The notes under the pieces were generated by a model. The model was not told where the DNA came from and ran no database searches. It worked only from the letters and a program-made list of their open reading frames with translations. Shown here piece after piece: positions 1 through 11,261 of a stretch of 64,000 nt of DNA. Both the position numbers and the translations under genes were made by a program. Every line of letters starts with the position of its first letter. The first letter of the stretch is position 1. Source of the DNA: Dastarcus helophoroides (Eukaryota; Arthropoda; Insecta; Coleoptera; Bothrideridae); assembly GCA_028583605.1 (NCBI GenBank), contig CM053330.1, forward strand, positions 26,925,233 to 26,989,232, written 5' to 3'.

Positions 1-687
1 GTTGTGTGTACTTCAGAGGGTTGTGGGGGCTTCCACCTGGACATTATCCTGTGCTTGAACAACTGGCCGAACGTGGCGCGAAACATCCTGTTCATGCAGC
101 AGTAGAGCAGAAAATTGATGGAACCATTAATGAGAGCTAGGAAATCCATTAAATCCCCATAGATCTGGTAACAGGTGAAAAACAACGTTTTACCCCTCAG
201 TCCGATGATTAAGGCGAAAATTCCTTGAGGAAATTCCGTGATTAAAAAGAGCATCAATACCGCCACAAGCATCTTGGTGGTTCTGTCCGCCCTTCTCTCA
301 GCCTTCGTTGGTTTCCTTCTTGTGTATTTACCACTGGAAGTCAGCGGGTAAGCGTCATATTCTCTTAACACTTGTTTTCGTTTTTTTGCTTTGAAGAGGG
401 TGCGTATCAGCCAGCAGCTGATTATTGTGAGAAGAGTGCACGGGAGAAGTTTAATGAAGACGGCGTACAACCAAAAGTTGAGCATTAGCAGCGTTTGATT
501 TTTGAGAAAAGGATCGCTCATCGTTGTGTGGTACAAAATATATTCTTTGTCTTCGTACACTGTGGTTGATTTGATGACAAATGTTACGTAATAAGGGGCG
601 CATAATATGACGGGGATTATGTAACTTAGAGCGATGCCCACGGTGCATCTTCTGTCCGAGCAGAGAATATGATTTTTCTCCGGGTAT
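1..687 (-). CDS. Neuropeptide GPCR, exon coding TM4-TM7 (partial, runs off window)
   Basis: Read on the minus strand, this exon opens after a good acceptor (tttttgttacag, ending at 688) and stays open to base 1, so the stop lies outside the window. It encodes the second half of a rhodopsin-family receptor. TM4 follows YPEKNHILCSDRR. TM5 starts near NFWLYAVFIKLLP. A basic third intracellular loop (KAKKRKQVL, then RRKPTKAERRADRTTK) is followed by TM6 (MLVAVLMLFLITEFPQGIF) and TM7 (YGDLMDFLALINGSINF). TM7 carries NGSIN-FLLY where most class A receptors have NPxxY, and a tail beginning CCMNRMFRATFGQLFK. That TM6/TM7 pattern is typical of the insect FMRFamide, myosuppressin (dmsr) and sex-peptide/MIP receptor group. 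Phase fits the exon at 27646-28260: split codon GA|A, then Tyr-Pro-Glu-Lys. The exact ligand cannot be told from sequence. It is expected to signal through G proteins at the plasma membrane. Confidence 0.9.
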
Positions 688-699
688 CTGTAACAAAAA

Positions 700-1920
700 A
701 CCATTTTGTGCTTTAAAGTAATCCAACGCGTATGCTAAACTATTTATCACAGCTTTAGAGCTAAAGCTTACATCTCTACTGCAATATTTATTGAGCAAAC
801 ATCAACAGGGGAAAATAAGTTAAAAGCTTTTAGTGTCCCCTGAAAAACTAGTTCGTCTAGTAACAGCGAATTGAATCTGAGAGAAAAGCATTAAAGAAAT
901 TTCAAATATCGCTTTGAACATTCTACATTATCTGCTGCATCTAGAAAATTGATATAGTAGACGATCATTTCTAGAATACTTAACCGCATAAAGTTAGATT
1001 GATTACTAAAAATTCTATTCGTTAGATGCCATACGCTTATTATCCAGCAAATTCCATTCTTCTGGTATCTTTCAAAATAAAAAGTTTTGTTTCAGTTTCA
1101 TGATAAAAGATAAGAGTTGGAATTTTTAATATTACATTCCTACTAAAAATTAATCAGATGACATACAAAACGCTAAAATATGAAATATTTCATTATATTT
1201 CCCTTGTAATTTTAATTAATAAACTTGGCTCGAATCAAATTCTAGTTTAAAAGTAAAACTTCGGCGATTCGTTAAAAGGCCTAATGAGCATAATTAAATT
1301 TATCCTTTCCTGGGAACTAAACTAGAAATTTGCAATATAAAAATTGCTGTAAAACTGTATTAATAAGGTATTATTTGCTAAAGAAAACAGACTCTTGGAA
1401 AAAATTAATGTACACTAATGAGAAGAAAACTGAAATACATTACAATGAAAGATTAAATATCGGATCTACAAAATTATTTGAGAGAAAGAAACCAGAGAAA
1501 CTTTATTATTGTAAACAATGTTTTTAAAAATCAGTGAAATATGAAAACGAAAATAAAAATAAAGATCATTTAAAATATTGAAAACAATAAAATCAATTGA
1601 TTCAATTGTGAGTTCAATTAAGATGTAGGTCCTCCTTTACTCCTGATTATTACATTCATAGGCCCTAACATTTTAGTGACTAAATAGGGTAGTCTAAACT
1701 ATAAAAAATACCTTATTAGATGATCTAAATATGGTAAATTATTGAGTAAGAAATAAGAAATTATCGCTTTTTATTTATAAAAACTCTTGACTGATTTATT
1801 ATTACAATCTGAAAATTGCAATATTTTGCTCTGTGAACGAATGTTACAAAACGGTACCGGCCATCATGGTTTTAAAAGTTTGATGGAACGGACTGGTCCT
1901 TGGTTATCTTCAAAAACTGA
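700..1920. other. Intron DNA without recognised features
   Basis: AT-rich sequence with many stops in all frames. The short open frames here have no recognisable motif or composition bias. I see no repeat shared with the rest of the window. Confidence 0.6.
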
Positions 1921-1970
1921 AATACAGAACTTGTCCCCTGAAACCAAGAAAGATTAAAAAATACAACAAA

Positions 1971-2016
1971 GGTTGCTCTAACGCGTTTCGACAGCCAAGC
2001 TGTCATCTTCAGAGAG
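1971..2016 (-). ncRNA. Penelope-type hammerhead ribozyme motif
   Basis: On the minus strand the order is CUCU (stem I), core CUGAAGA, U, stem II GACAGC-UUG-GCUGUC (six perfect pairs), core GAAA, short palindromic stem III (ACGCGU), U at the cleavage position, then AGAG-c-AAC closing stem I with CUCU-u-GUU. This satisfies the hammerhead consensus (CUGANGA ... GAAA ... NUH). The very short stem III is typical of motifs in Penelope-like retroelements, thought to act as dimers. Flanking sequence (tttgttgtgt, ctttcttggtttcagggg) recurs at 2518-2712 and 21960-22000, next to a GIY-YIG fragment. Self-cleavage is inferred, not shown. Confidence 0.72.
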
Positions 2017-2553
2017 AAACTGTTTCAGTTTCTCTCTCTCACTCACTCGGAATGAAAATTTATGTAAGAAGAAGCAGTACACTCATAAGGAAGACCAAAC
2101 TTAAAGATTAATCCTTGCTGCCAAAGCATGTTGTGTATTGATCCTGTAATAAACTTAAAATGAAGTAACATTATAATAATAAATTGCTCGCAGAAATTTA
2201 AAATACCTTATATCTAAGATTCTGATTTTTTTCATTTTACGGATTTTTCAAATTTCTCTCGAGTAGTTTTGTTTCGTTCATTTTCACAGTCTTTTTATTA
2301 TCTTTTTATTTATCCGTTTCTCTGCAAGCTGTGTGCTCAAGATTGTTTCTCAAATTGTCTCTTTGGAGAGCGATTAACCCAGAAGGATCTCTACGCCACA
2401 ATTTATTTAATAATGAATTTACAAAATCCTTACGCTTACAGAAAACGACCTAAATACCTCGGAAGGACTATTCATTGTCACTGCCTGTCACTATTTATAA
2501 TATAATTATAAATCTTATTCCCTGAAACCAAGAAAGATTAAAAACACAACAAA

Positions 2554-2599
2554 GGTTGCTCTAACGCGTTTCGATATCCAAGCTGTCATCTTCAGAGAG
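2554..2599 (-). ncRNA. Penelope-type hammerhead motif, degraded left copy
   Basis: Same layout as the motif at 1971-2016 with an intact CUGAAGA core and GAAA. Stem II is GACAGC-UUG-GAUAUC, with two mismatches that should weaken it. It forms the left arm of the palindrome. Confidence 0.55.
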
Positions 2600-2614
2600 A
2601 AACTGTTTCAGTTT

Positions 2615-2660
2615 CTCTCTGAAGATGACATCTTGGCTGTCGAAACGCGTTAGAGCAACC
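2615..2660 (+). ncRNA. Penelope-type hammerhead motif, right copy
   Basis: Stem I CUCU (2615-2618), core CUGAAGA (2619-2625), stem II GACAUC-UUG-GCUGUC with five of six pairs, GAAA (2642-2645), palindromic stem III ACGCGU, predicted cleavage after U2651, then AGAG-c-AAC completing stem I. The core is intact; one stem II mismatch. Confidence 0.65.
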
Positions 2661-2719
2661 TTTGTTGTGTTTTTTAATCTTTCTTGGTTTCAGGGGACAA
2701 TTTCTGTATTTCAAGTTTT

Positions 2720-5700
2720 AAAAGTAACATCATTTGCTCAGCTTAAGGAATTTCTGCCAGTTCGTTAATGTTTATTTTTGGCTATTCTACCGTGCTTTTA
2801 TATATTTTGTAGTACTTTCGCTCTTTTTTATGGAAACGTGGATTAATTTAGTATTAATAGTGTCGGCCCTAGATCTTTAACAGAGTAGAGCGAGATTATT
2901 ATCATTTGGCGTCTCTGATAAAACGTGTCCTTCGTAACATATAAATTGTTCTATTTCGTCCTAATCAATTTGGGCGACTAAAAAAAAAAAGGTCCATAAC
3001 CATTCCATTCCATCTAAATTTATTCTAACGCTAAAATAAAAAAATAAAAAAAAATAACGTACCTTTCGCCTTAACAATTTTTTCGCTTGAACAACTACTC
3101 TGTAAATATTTTCGACAAAAAAAACGATCTCCTAACCAATTTTAAAAACCAAAAAAAAATGTTCTTAATACAACCTATCAATATTACATCCTCCGCTCTT
3201 CATCGATTTTAATTTATCCTTACAATGTAGTATCGCCGCCCCATGTTAATCAGCATTTTAGCGCCTCTTTGCCACCTGGCGTATAAAGCTATCGCACATT
3301 TCGTCTAAAGGTATTGTAATGAGCAGCCGGTTGTTTGCGACCATAACCAGTGATTATATATATTTTTTCAAAATTGTCGAATTTTGCTCATTTTTAAAAA
3401 TTTTCGAAGAATAATTTACCTTCGATTTTCGGACCCAATTTGTCTACGTTGTGTTTAAAATTATTTTATTCCAATAAATTGTAACCCCAGCTCGTAGAGT
3501 CGACAGGGAAGTGTTATAAAATTCAAACAACAATTGACCTCACCGTTTTATTACAATTGGTCCAAAAATAAATCAACAAAATTTCAAGTTTGTGATTTTC
3601 AAGTGTTCTTAAACATAATACAACAAAATAAAAGTGAACCTGTTTGTTTCAACTTGTTTAAATTTGCTGGACACAGATCTGAGAGAAATATTTCTTTAGA
3701 AAATGAAGAGAATTCATTAAGCACAAGTATTCTGACATTCTTTGTCTAACTCTTTCGCTCGAATATGGTACGTCGGTTATTAATTTCCCAAAGTTTATTT
3801 TAACCCTAATAATCGCAATGCTTTCCCCAGCTGGGCCATTTAGTTTGTACTCGAAGGTTTTCAAACCAAATGCAGCTAACTTTGTACCTGATTATCGGTG
3901 GGCGTTCGCTGGTTAGTTTGTACACAGAGGTTCTCAAACTATTTTCAGGTGTCTGTTTTTTATTCCCCAATCCTTTTGTGTTTTTGTCGCTTCTTAATTC
4001 AAGCATACTTCACATAGCATACAGTTTTCTGTTAAAGCTTTGAGCTAACAATATCCAAAGGATAATGCTACGAGAAAATGGAGCTCAAGCTTGGAAATGA
4101 AGTTGTGATTTATCGTAATAAATCAAATTTATAAATGTTGATCCAATCTTACAGATCTCTCGTTCTCTCACTCTTTCTTTCTTTCCTTTGTTAACTTGTT
4201 CCTTTGTTTGTTTTCTGTTTTTCTCATACCAAACTCAATCACTCGAACTCAAACCAGTGTCATAAAATAGACTAGAAATATTGTTCAAATTTCATAGAAA
4301 CTTTCTGAGCAGAGTTTGCCCTTCTAACACTACATCTACTTCTACGGCTACTGTTCTAATAGATGGGGCGTTTTCTAGCTTAGAAAGTGGCTAAGCTTGA
4401 CTTAGCACAAAAAAAACATTTAAATTAAAGTTAGAAACTGGCAAGACGTTCTCATTTCTTTCGTCAGAACATCTCCCTAACGAGAGCTGATGCTGATACT
4501 GCTCGTTCACCACGTTAGTACTCCCCATTTGTCAACAGATCTATAAGGCTCTCTTTGGGCCAGGTTCTCTTGTCCTATATTTTTGGGATTCAAGCAACCT
4601 ACGAAGGAGAATCTGCGAATGAGGTAGCACTAGGTGAATACACCAAAACAAGAACTAGGTAAGAGCTCATTGTGGCTTATGCTTCTAGGATGTTAAGGTG
4701 TACAATGACCACGTTTCTAGAACTTGCAGAACATCATCAGTAAAACCTAAATATATGTGTCTGCTGCCAGTTACCGGACCTTTGTGGTGATGGGTATAAA
4801 TTATTTTGGAACCCCTGGAAACTCAGCTTCCAACAGCAGAACACTAACATCGACCTTAAGGAAATTTTGTATGAAGCGAATGCGCTTTATTTCCTTTTCG
4901 TTTTCTTGTCTTTGTATTTTTTTGTAACTGAGACTGGTAGTTGCACCAGTCAGCGGTAGGGTTCTTGGCCCAATAATAATTTTCTAACAACGACTTTCTC
5001 ATTCATTCGGTTTGTTGTGGAAGTTTTAAATTCCTTTCTCTTTTTTTTTGTACGCCCCCCAACCCCATATTGATCAAAATTAGGAACAAGTATTTTCTCA
5101 AATTTTAGGAAAAGTTAATTAAATCATATAAGAGCGAAAACCCCTCAAATAAAATCATCGGACAATTTAAATTTTACTTGCCTATTTATTTCGTAGCAAA
5201 CATCACATAAATGGCACAAGAACTTCACGTTGAACAGAAATTGGTTTTTTTTTGTGTTCATTCACGTTAATTAGCACAAACAGAAAACTCCCGTATTCCG
5301 TACCTGTTTTTTATAAGTTCGGACGTTGACCATAATTTTTAAACTAATTTCATCGAAGTTCCGTTCTTGACTACCCTGTAACTTCTTTACGGTGCTTTAA
5401 GTTTTTCTTCCCCTACCCTTAACTTCTGGGGACCGAAAGATATCCTCTGCATCTCGCTAGAGGGCATGAGAATGCAGAATTTCTACTAATTTAAATATTT
5501 CTAATCCAAATTAGCCCTTAAATCAATTTTGAAAAGGATTCTTAAAGTGTATATCAAACTTCAAACCCCTATTGAATAATGTCGCCCCTTTATCTTGCAA
5601 GTTTTACTTCGATAATTGAAATTTAAATAACTTGCAATTGTACGTGTTTATAAGGGCCTTTTTCGAAGGTCAAATTCCTCTAGTCTCACACCACATGGTC

Positions 5701-6298
5701 TTGCCGAGATATTTGCTACGGTCTCCGTTATCGGCACTTACCCTTATTTATTACTCTACTTTTCAGCAGTCCTTCAAAAATAACATGTTATTTTACTCAG
5801 TTAGGTATCTGTGCTTGAAACAAACCAGGCCTAACAAATAACCCTTATCTAATTTGTGAACGCTAAGAAATCTGTTTTTCACGCAAAACGTTATGTTACA
5901 AAGAATTTTATATAGTACAATATTTGTAGATTTAATATTTCCAAAAAAATATTAAATAAAATTCAATTAAATAAAACAAACGAGGAAATAGAACAGTTTA
6001 GTAGAACTCGACTCACCACAGTATATTTTTGTGAGGATCTTTTTGATGTAATTATTATTTTATTTGTTATTGTTTGCTAATATGTTAAATAAGATTAGTT
6101 GAGTTTTTCCCATAATTATTATCTTATAGTTGTTACTTTAACATCAAGTTTAAGTGAAGAATTAATTTTATTTAATTATGTCGGATGTATACGATAAAAT
6201 AACGTCAATAGCCAAGCGATATTTTTAAAAATATAACATATTTTTACTTTTTTTTTAATTCCCTGTCTTATAAGAAATTACTGTGGTGTCCTGACAGG
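2720..6298. other. Intron DNA without recognised features
   Basis: T-rich and A-rich stretches with only short chance open frames. I found no domain, transposon end or long repeat that I can defend. A segment near 4440-4860 is less AT-rich but has no readable frame. Confidence 0.5.
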
Positions 6299-6306
6299 TT
6301 TCTAGA

Positions 6307-7280
6307 CAGGGCCGATTCTAGGGTTTGAGCGCCCCGGGCAAAACAAAATTTGGCGTCCTTTCATACAAGAATATTACTGCAAATTAAAAAAAAAATAGTA
6401 AAAAAGGCAAAAAATTATAATGACACAATAAAGAACTGTGTACAAAATGTATTTATTTAAAAAATAATAAAATAGTTATTTACTTACAAGTAATGTAACA
6501 TATGGAATAGCATAACGAGCGCATTTGAAGTTCGAGCGAGAACTTTAAAAAGTAAGTTATGCTATTCCTGTTGCATACGTGTGATCATACGTGTGATATA
6601 CAAGATTTTAAGTAATGTTATTTGTCAAAACAATCAACAATATAGTTAATTATTTGTTTTTAAATCACACTAGGGAAATATTATCACTGTAATTAAGTTG
6701 GTACAATTGCATAGGCCATGAACAACATCTAAACAACATCCACAATAAAATAAACTTTATAAATATATTTGTAATTTATAAACTTCGTCTATTTTTTGAG
6801 TACATATATTGTTGTGATACGTGATACTGATTACAAATTATCTTTTCAAAATAAATAAAAATCAGCTTTTTAAAGATTGAAAAGCATTTGTCTGCGTCAG
6901 TCTTGTGGGATAAAAGCCATAAAAATTCTTAGGTTTCATTATTTTTATTAGTAAATTTTTGTTTTTGTCTATTAATCTTTTTTTTGAGTTATTATGAATT
7001 CTGACTATACAAATACTTTTCTTATAAATAATATTACAATTATTCAATCTGTTGACAATAATACGATAATTAGCGCTGTGACCTTTATTTGGTATTATTA
7101 AAGAAAAAACAATTTATCGCTTGCTAAAAAAATCGATGTCCCATAAAAAATATCAATTTTAATTTATAAAACCTAAAAAAATAGAGAATGTAAAAAAACA
7201 TTTTATTCTGATATCGGCGCCCATCAAAATTTGGCGCCCCGGGCAGTCGCCCATCTTGCCCGCCCCTTTACCCGGCACTG
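6307..7280. mobile_element. Non-autonomous hAT-type element (974 bp)
   Basis: The left end reads CAGGGCCGATTCTAGGG and the right end, reverse-complemented, CAGTGCCGGGTAAAGGGG. GC-rich subterminal blocks (gcgccccgggc, then aaaatttggcg) occur inverted at both ends (about 6331-6355 and 7215-7242). Flanking 8-mers tttctaga (6299-6306) and gttgtaga (7281-7288) match at 6 of 8 positions, as expected for an aged hAT target duplication. The interior is AT-rich with no transposase frame, so movement would have depended on a partner element. Confidence 0.72.
6504..6568. repeat. Hairpin with nested inner stem
   Basis: A 13-bp perfect stem (GGAATAGCATAAC with its complement at 6556-6568) encloses a smaller stem (AAGTTC...GAACTT) around a gagcga loop. 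It lies inside the hAT-type element and resembles the hairpins at 16061, 17810 and 52378 in having cgag/gagcga in the loop. Confidence 0.75.
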
Positions 7281-7289
7281 GTTGTAGAC

Positions 7290-8083
7290 AACAATAGAAA
7301 TTATATGATACCGAACGTTACTTGCGCTTGTTTGGTTTCTCCACAAATGCCGTCTCCATCTATTTGAATATGGCGGCTCGTGTTTGCACGCCAATTTAAA
7401 TAGGTGATTTTATTTTACATATTTTATCGTAAAAAGCCATTTATTTAAGGGAAACACAAATTTATACGGACTAATACAGCAGGGTGATTATTTAAAGCCA
7501 ATTTAAACATAAAATTTAAACATCGTATTAAATGGTTCCCTGGGGAATAATAGTCACCTATTCTTCAATGAATGTATTCGTCAGTAGATTGTGACTGGCA
7601 AATGAGAGTCTACGACTTCGAACATTTCTTTAATGATCCTATTAAAAGGGACTCAGGTGGGTAATGTGTAAGGTGCCTTTTTTGTTAACGAAATATTAAC
7701 AATATCTAAATAGTAAATAACCTGTCCAACCAAGAGGGAACGCACCTTGTCTTGCACTAATGAAAAAATTGGGCCCACAAAAGGGGAAGGTGGCATTTTT
7801 AGGTTAATAATTCTCATTCATAAACCTCTCACGTATAAGGATCATCTCTGTATAAGCAACGAAAATGTCCTGCTAAAGCATTGCAAAGCTGCACTAAATG
7901 GGGCTCTTGCAGAATGATGGAGCTTGCAAATCTCCCTCTTTCTCATCTCCAGGCATGTCCACGCCCGTCAAGAGATTTTAAGCTAAGCCCGCTTTTATCA
8001 GTGAATAAAACCTTCCAATCAATAACAAACCAATGTCTATGATTTCTGGAAAATTCCAATATTTTAACTTTTTCTTTATTAAT
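7290..8083. other. Intron DNA without recognised features
   Basis: Mixed-composition DNA with no open frame of note and no repeat that I could pair with another part of the window. Confidence 0.5.
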
Positions 8084-8084
8084 T

Positions 8085-8122
8085 TTATTTAACATTTCTT
8101 CGGCCCAGTTTGGAAATATTTA
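8085..8122 (-). repeat. Fragment of family A repeat
   Basis: The stretch containing ttttatttaacatttc then cagtttggaaatattt matches, in reverse orientation, the 3' arm of the hammerhead-bearing family A repeat (compare 11190-11235 and 57340-57375). Only this piece is recognisable. Confidence 0.6.
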
Positions 8123-8443
8123 AATTTGAGATTAAAAAAATGGAAATTGATGATTTTCAGTTTTTTCCAAATATTTCAGGAATCAAGTAAGATAATTCGA
8201 ATCTGTTTTCATAAAAATATTACCATCAAAATTAGGCAACTTTTTGGTAATTTAACCGATTCTGTATCTGCAATAGTATACAAGTTCCTAATTGTGAGAC
8301 GTGAACTAGTACTAACCCTTATAAATATCGCTTCTTTATATTTAGCTAACACATTAAGGAATAAAGACTTAAAGATGTTATTTTGTATTGTATCTTTCCT
8401 TATATTTTGTACTGTCAATTTGAATACAAGGTAGAGAGATTCT

Positions 8444-9935
8444 CTACGGGGGTATTTCATATTTTGCTGTTGGCATAATAAGCGGAAGTTGTAAACGTGC
8501 AATATGGATAGATTCATTAAAACGCACTGCGACAGATTTACTGTTCACCGGCTGAGATCTAAAATTTGCTACAATATCCTAATCTGGTAGAAAGTCTATT
8601 GAATTTGGATGTGCTTCAAGCGCTAGTAATTTAATCCTGTAATTCAAAAGCAAACGTCTTCTTATACGCAACGGTGGTACACCTGAGCCACAAAGTATAC
8701 CTTCAACTGATACTTGAACTGGACTTGCACGGAAAGCTCCTATAGCTATTCTTAATGCAGTGCTTTGGATTATGTCTAATCGCTTTAGAGTCGTGGGTGG
8801 TGCTGATCCATATACAATGCATCCATAGTCTATTTTCGGTAAGATAAGAGTCTTGTATATTCTGAGAAGTATGGTCCTGTCTGCGCCCCATGTATGTCTA
8901 GTCAAACGTCCTTAAAATGTTGATTACTTTCTTACACTTAATTATAAGCGCATTGATGTGTTCTCGCCATCGAACCTTCTCATCAAACTTCACTCCTAGA
9001 AATTTAATTGTTGCATTATAAGATATTGTTATATTTTCAGTTGTGAGAGTATGACAATCTTGTGGCTTTCTTAGATGGCAAAATTTAATTACTTTTGATT
9101 TGTCCTTTGACAAACGGAAACCGAGTCGGTTGATATTTGCATGGATCTGATTTATGGCAGTTTGGAGATTATGTTCCGAATTCATGGAGTGAGAAGTTTG
9201 AGTAGTATATTGCAAAATCATCTACATAAAGACTGTATCGTGTGTTAGAATTGATTCCACACACTAACTCTGAAGTACCGACCCTTTAAAAACTGTTCTA
9301 TAAAGTAGATGATATTTCTTCCGAACCCCCAGTTATTAAGTATTTGTAATATTTCACATCTCCAACTTAAGTCGAATGTTTTCTCCAAATCAAATAATTC
9401 TGCGATTGTATGACTACGTTGGAAAAAAGCATTTTGGATGTAATTTTCAAAGGCTACCATAATATCGCGTGGCGCTATTAGTTGCTTTTTTTTCTAGAAA
9501 CCATACCACGCGTGAATTTATCATTCTTTCAAATACTTTGGTCAGGCAGCAGGTGAGTGATATATGGCGATAGTTTTGCGGATAAAAAGGATCTTTTTCT
9601 CCCTTACTTACAGGTATGACTACTGCTTCTTTCCAAGTTTGAGGGTATGCTTGGCTTCGCCATAGGCAATTATATAGATTTAGAAGATTTTTCTTTTCGC
9701 TATTTGGTAGTTTTTTTAAGAAATCGTACGGTACATTATCAGGACCAGCTGAAGTGTTGTTGCATTTATCTAATGCTTAGGTTAGCTCTTGAATTGAAAA
9801 GGTGTGACTATGTTCCAATGGACTTCATCCTTGGTTAGCATACTGCAAAGGCGGTTGCTCAGCTGTTCGGCCAGCTTGCTAAAATTCTTCTGCAAAGGCA
9901 TTTGAGACGTCTTGCTTAATAGTTATTGATATATA
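8444..9935 (-). pseudogene. Jockey-like non-LTR reverse transcriptase, broken
   Basis: Minus-strand pieces in several frames line up with one RT. From the N-terminal side: NTSAGPDNVPYDFLKKLP near 9750; WKEAVVIPVSKGEKDP and NYRHISLTCCLTKVFERMI near 9500-9620; motif A FDLEKTFD and GRYFRVSV within 9245-9460; the catalytic box as LYVDDFAIYYS near 9205-9240. The thumb follows (NRLGFRLSKDKSKVIKF, IKFLGVKFDEKVRWREHI; 8898-9221), then the C-terminal region YGCIVYGSAPPTTLKRLD and ALRIAIGAFRASP (8579-8905). Frameshifts, in-frame stops and apparent loss of the PQG box between motif A and YVDD make it dead. No endonuclease domain is visible, which fits 5' truncation of a target-primed retroelement. Jockey/CR1-type relatives are common in insects. 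Clade placement is by motif style only. Confidence 0.88.
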
Positions 9936-9939
9936 TTTT

Positions 9940-10548
9940 ATTGATTTCAAAGAAGGTCAAATTTCTAGGAAAACATTGAAAGAGATTTTAAAACTAAAAA
10001 GTGGAAACTAAAAAAAGAAAATTTAGAATAAATTTACCTCAAATATTTTCTTCCAAATTTGTTTTTGTTTTATAATTTAGAATTTTTTTTGAGTGGATAT
10101 ATTCTAGACCGGTGTTACGCACCTCATGCTCTAACTTTTTCCTAATGGCCTTTTGACATACTTAGTTGTGTTACATCACTTGCGAACTTAAATCCCTCTA
10201 ATATATCTACTCTTTCCTTAAGATTTCGATTTTAAATTTAAACTTTTAGTTCATAAATGCAATATTCTGTATTATACATACGCAGACTTACATAAAATGT
10301 AATAAAAAAGAAAAAAATATGGAATTTTTTTAAAGTAAAACGTTTGAAATATGAAATAAGAAATGTGAAATTTAAATTTGAAATTTTATATAAGAATATT
10401 CAACCTATGAGAAAAAATATGTTTTAAAAAATTCGATTTTTAAAGGGAAAGTCAAAATTTTGAGCAACAAATTTAAAACTAGAAAAATACTAAATTATGA
10501 AATTAAAAATTGGTTGTTGAGGTGGCAGTAAATTTCCAAAAGTTAAGG
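9940..10548. other. AT-rich intron DNA with degenerate quasi-repeat
   Basis: No gene. From about 10250 to 10530 the sequence repeats the loose pattern aaatttgaaattt / aaaaattcgattttt seen in longer blocks at 11270, 20640, 29600 and 31860. Confidence 0.5.
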
Positions 10549-10550
10549 TT

Positions 10551-11260
10551 TAATATTCTTCATGATGGACTCTTATTGGTCAAAAACATTATGTTTATTC
10601 ATGTTATTTAACATTTCTGCGACCTAGATTGGATATATTTAAATTTTTATTAATGAAAGTTGACAATATTCTGAAACATTTTTTGAAATATGACTACGTG
10701 AGATTTAAATTTATTTAAAATGTCACCTATCTCGACACCTTACAGTAACAGTATAAGGGAATTGATTATATATATATATATAAAATGTCACCTCATGACA
10801 GTTGACAAAAAATAGATTAATTTATTTGACATAGAATAGAAAAAAATATTCAGATTTTTACGATCGTAAGTTACTGACGAAATGTCTATTGATGTTAAAA
10901 ATTCTTTATGTATTTCAATTTATTATTTTGCAGTACTTATTCCTTATTGTTTCCTTTTCATGTTATGTACTGCAGGCGATCTCACATGAGAGCGAAACAT
11001 CTAGTGCTGCAACCTTTTTTTATATTTTTTTATATTTTCATTTCTCCAAAAAAAATTTTTTATGTCTAATTTTGGTCTTCTATTGTTTATTTTTTGTCAA
11101 CTGTCATGAGGTGACAATTTAAATAAATTTAAATATCACGTAGTCATATTTCAAAAAATGTTTCAGAATATTGTCAATTTCCATTAATAAAAATTTAAAT
11201 ATTTCCAAACTGGGTCGCAGAAATGCTAAATAAAATTAATAAACCTAAGATTTATTCTCG
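10551..11260. repeat. Family A hammerhead-bearing repeat, copy 1, with inverted arms
   Basis: The left arm (10551-10735, including ctgcgacctagattgg and atgactacgtgag) is the reverse complement of the right arm (11112-11244). The outer left sequence (gatggactcttattggtc) matches, inverted, the 3' end of copy 2 at 57395-57420. The centre carries a degraded hammerhead motif. Unlike copies 2 and 3, this copy has both arms, so it is either a foldback form or two copies inserted head to head with loss. Confidence 0.8.
10967..11008 (+). ncRNA. Degraded hammerhead motif of family A
   Basis: Aligns with the intact motif at 61517-61563 but the core CUGACGA has become CAGGCGA, stem II is shortened to CUC-ACAU-GAG, and several bases of stem III are missing before the closing stem (TAGTGC). 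Expected to be inactive. Confidence 0.55.
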
Positions 11261-11261
11261 A

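Larger units (their letters stand above)
2515..2715. repeat. Head-to-head palindrome of two Penelope-element ends
   Basis: About 100 bp running into the centre near 2607 is followed by its near-perfect reverse complement. Each arm has the segment (ccctgaaaccaagaaag, aaaggttgctctaacgcg) that flanks the hammerhead-like motif at 1971-2016. The two arms carry different point changes (gatatcc against gctgtcg in stem II), so the palindrome is either old or was made from two diverged copies. Confidence 0.85.

Noticed and set aside
451..798. Open frame overlapping the receptor exon on the same strand
   Set aside because: It is a different frame of the minus-strand TM4-TM7 exon; the receptor frame has clear transmembrane segments and family motifs, this one has none.
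4440..4860. Less AT-rich block with ctgacgaa (minus strand) as a Penelope end
   Set aside because: No GAAAC at hammerhead spacing and no shared flanks with other motifs.
6504..6568. Hairpin with gagcga considered as a hammerhead ribozyme
   Set aside because: No CUGANGA core precedes it and GAAA is absent; it is only a DNA/RNA hairpin.
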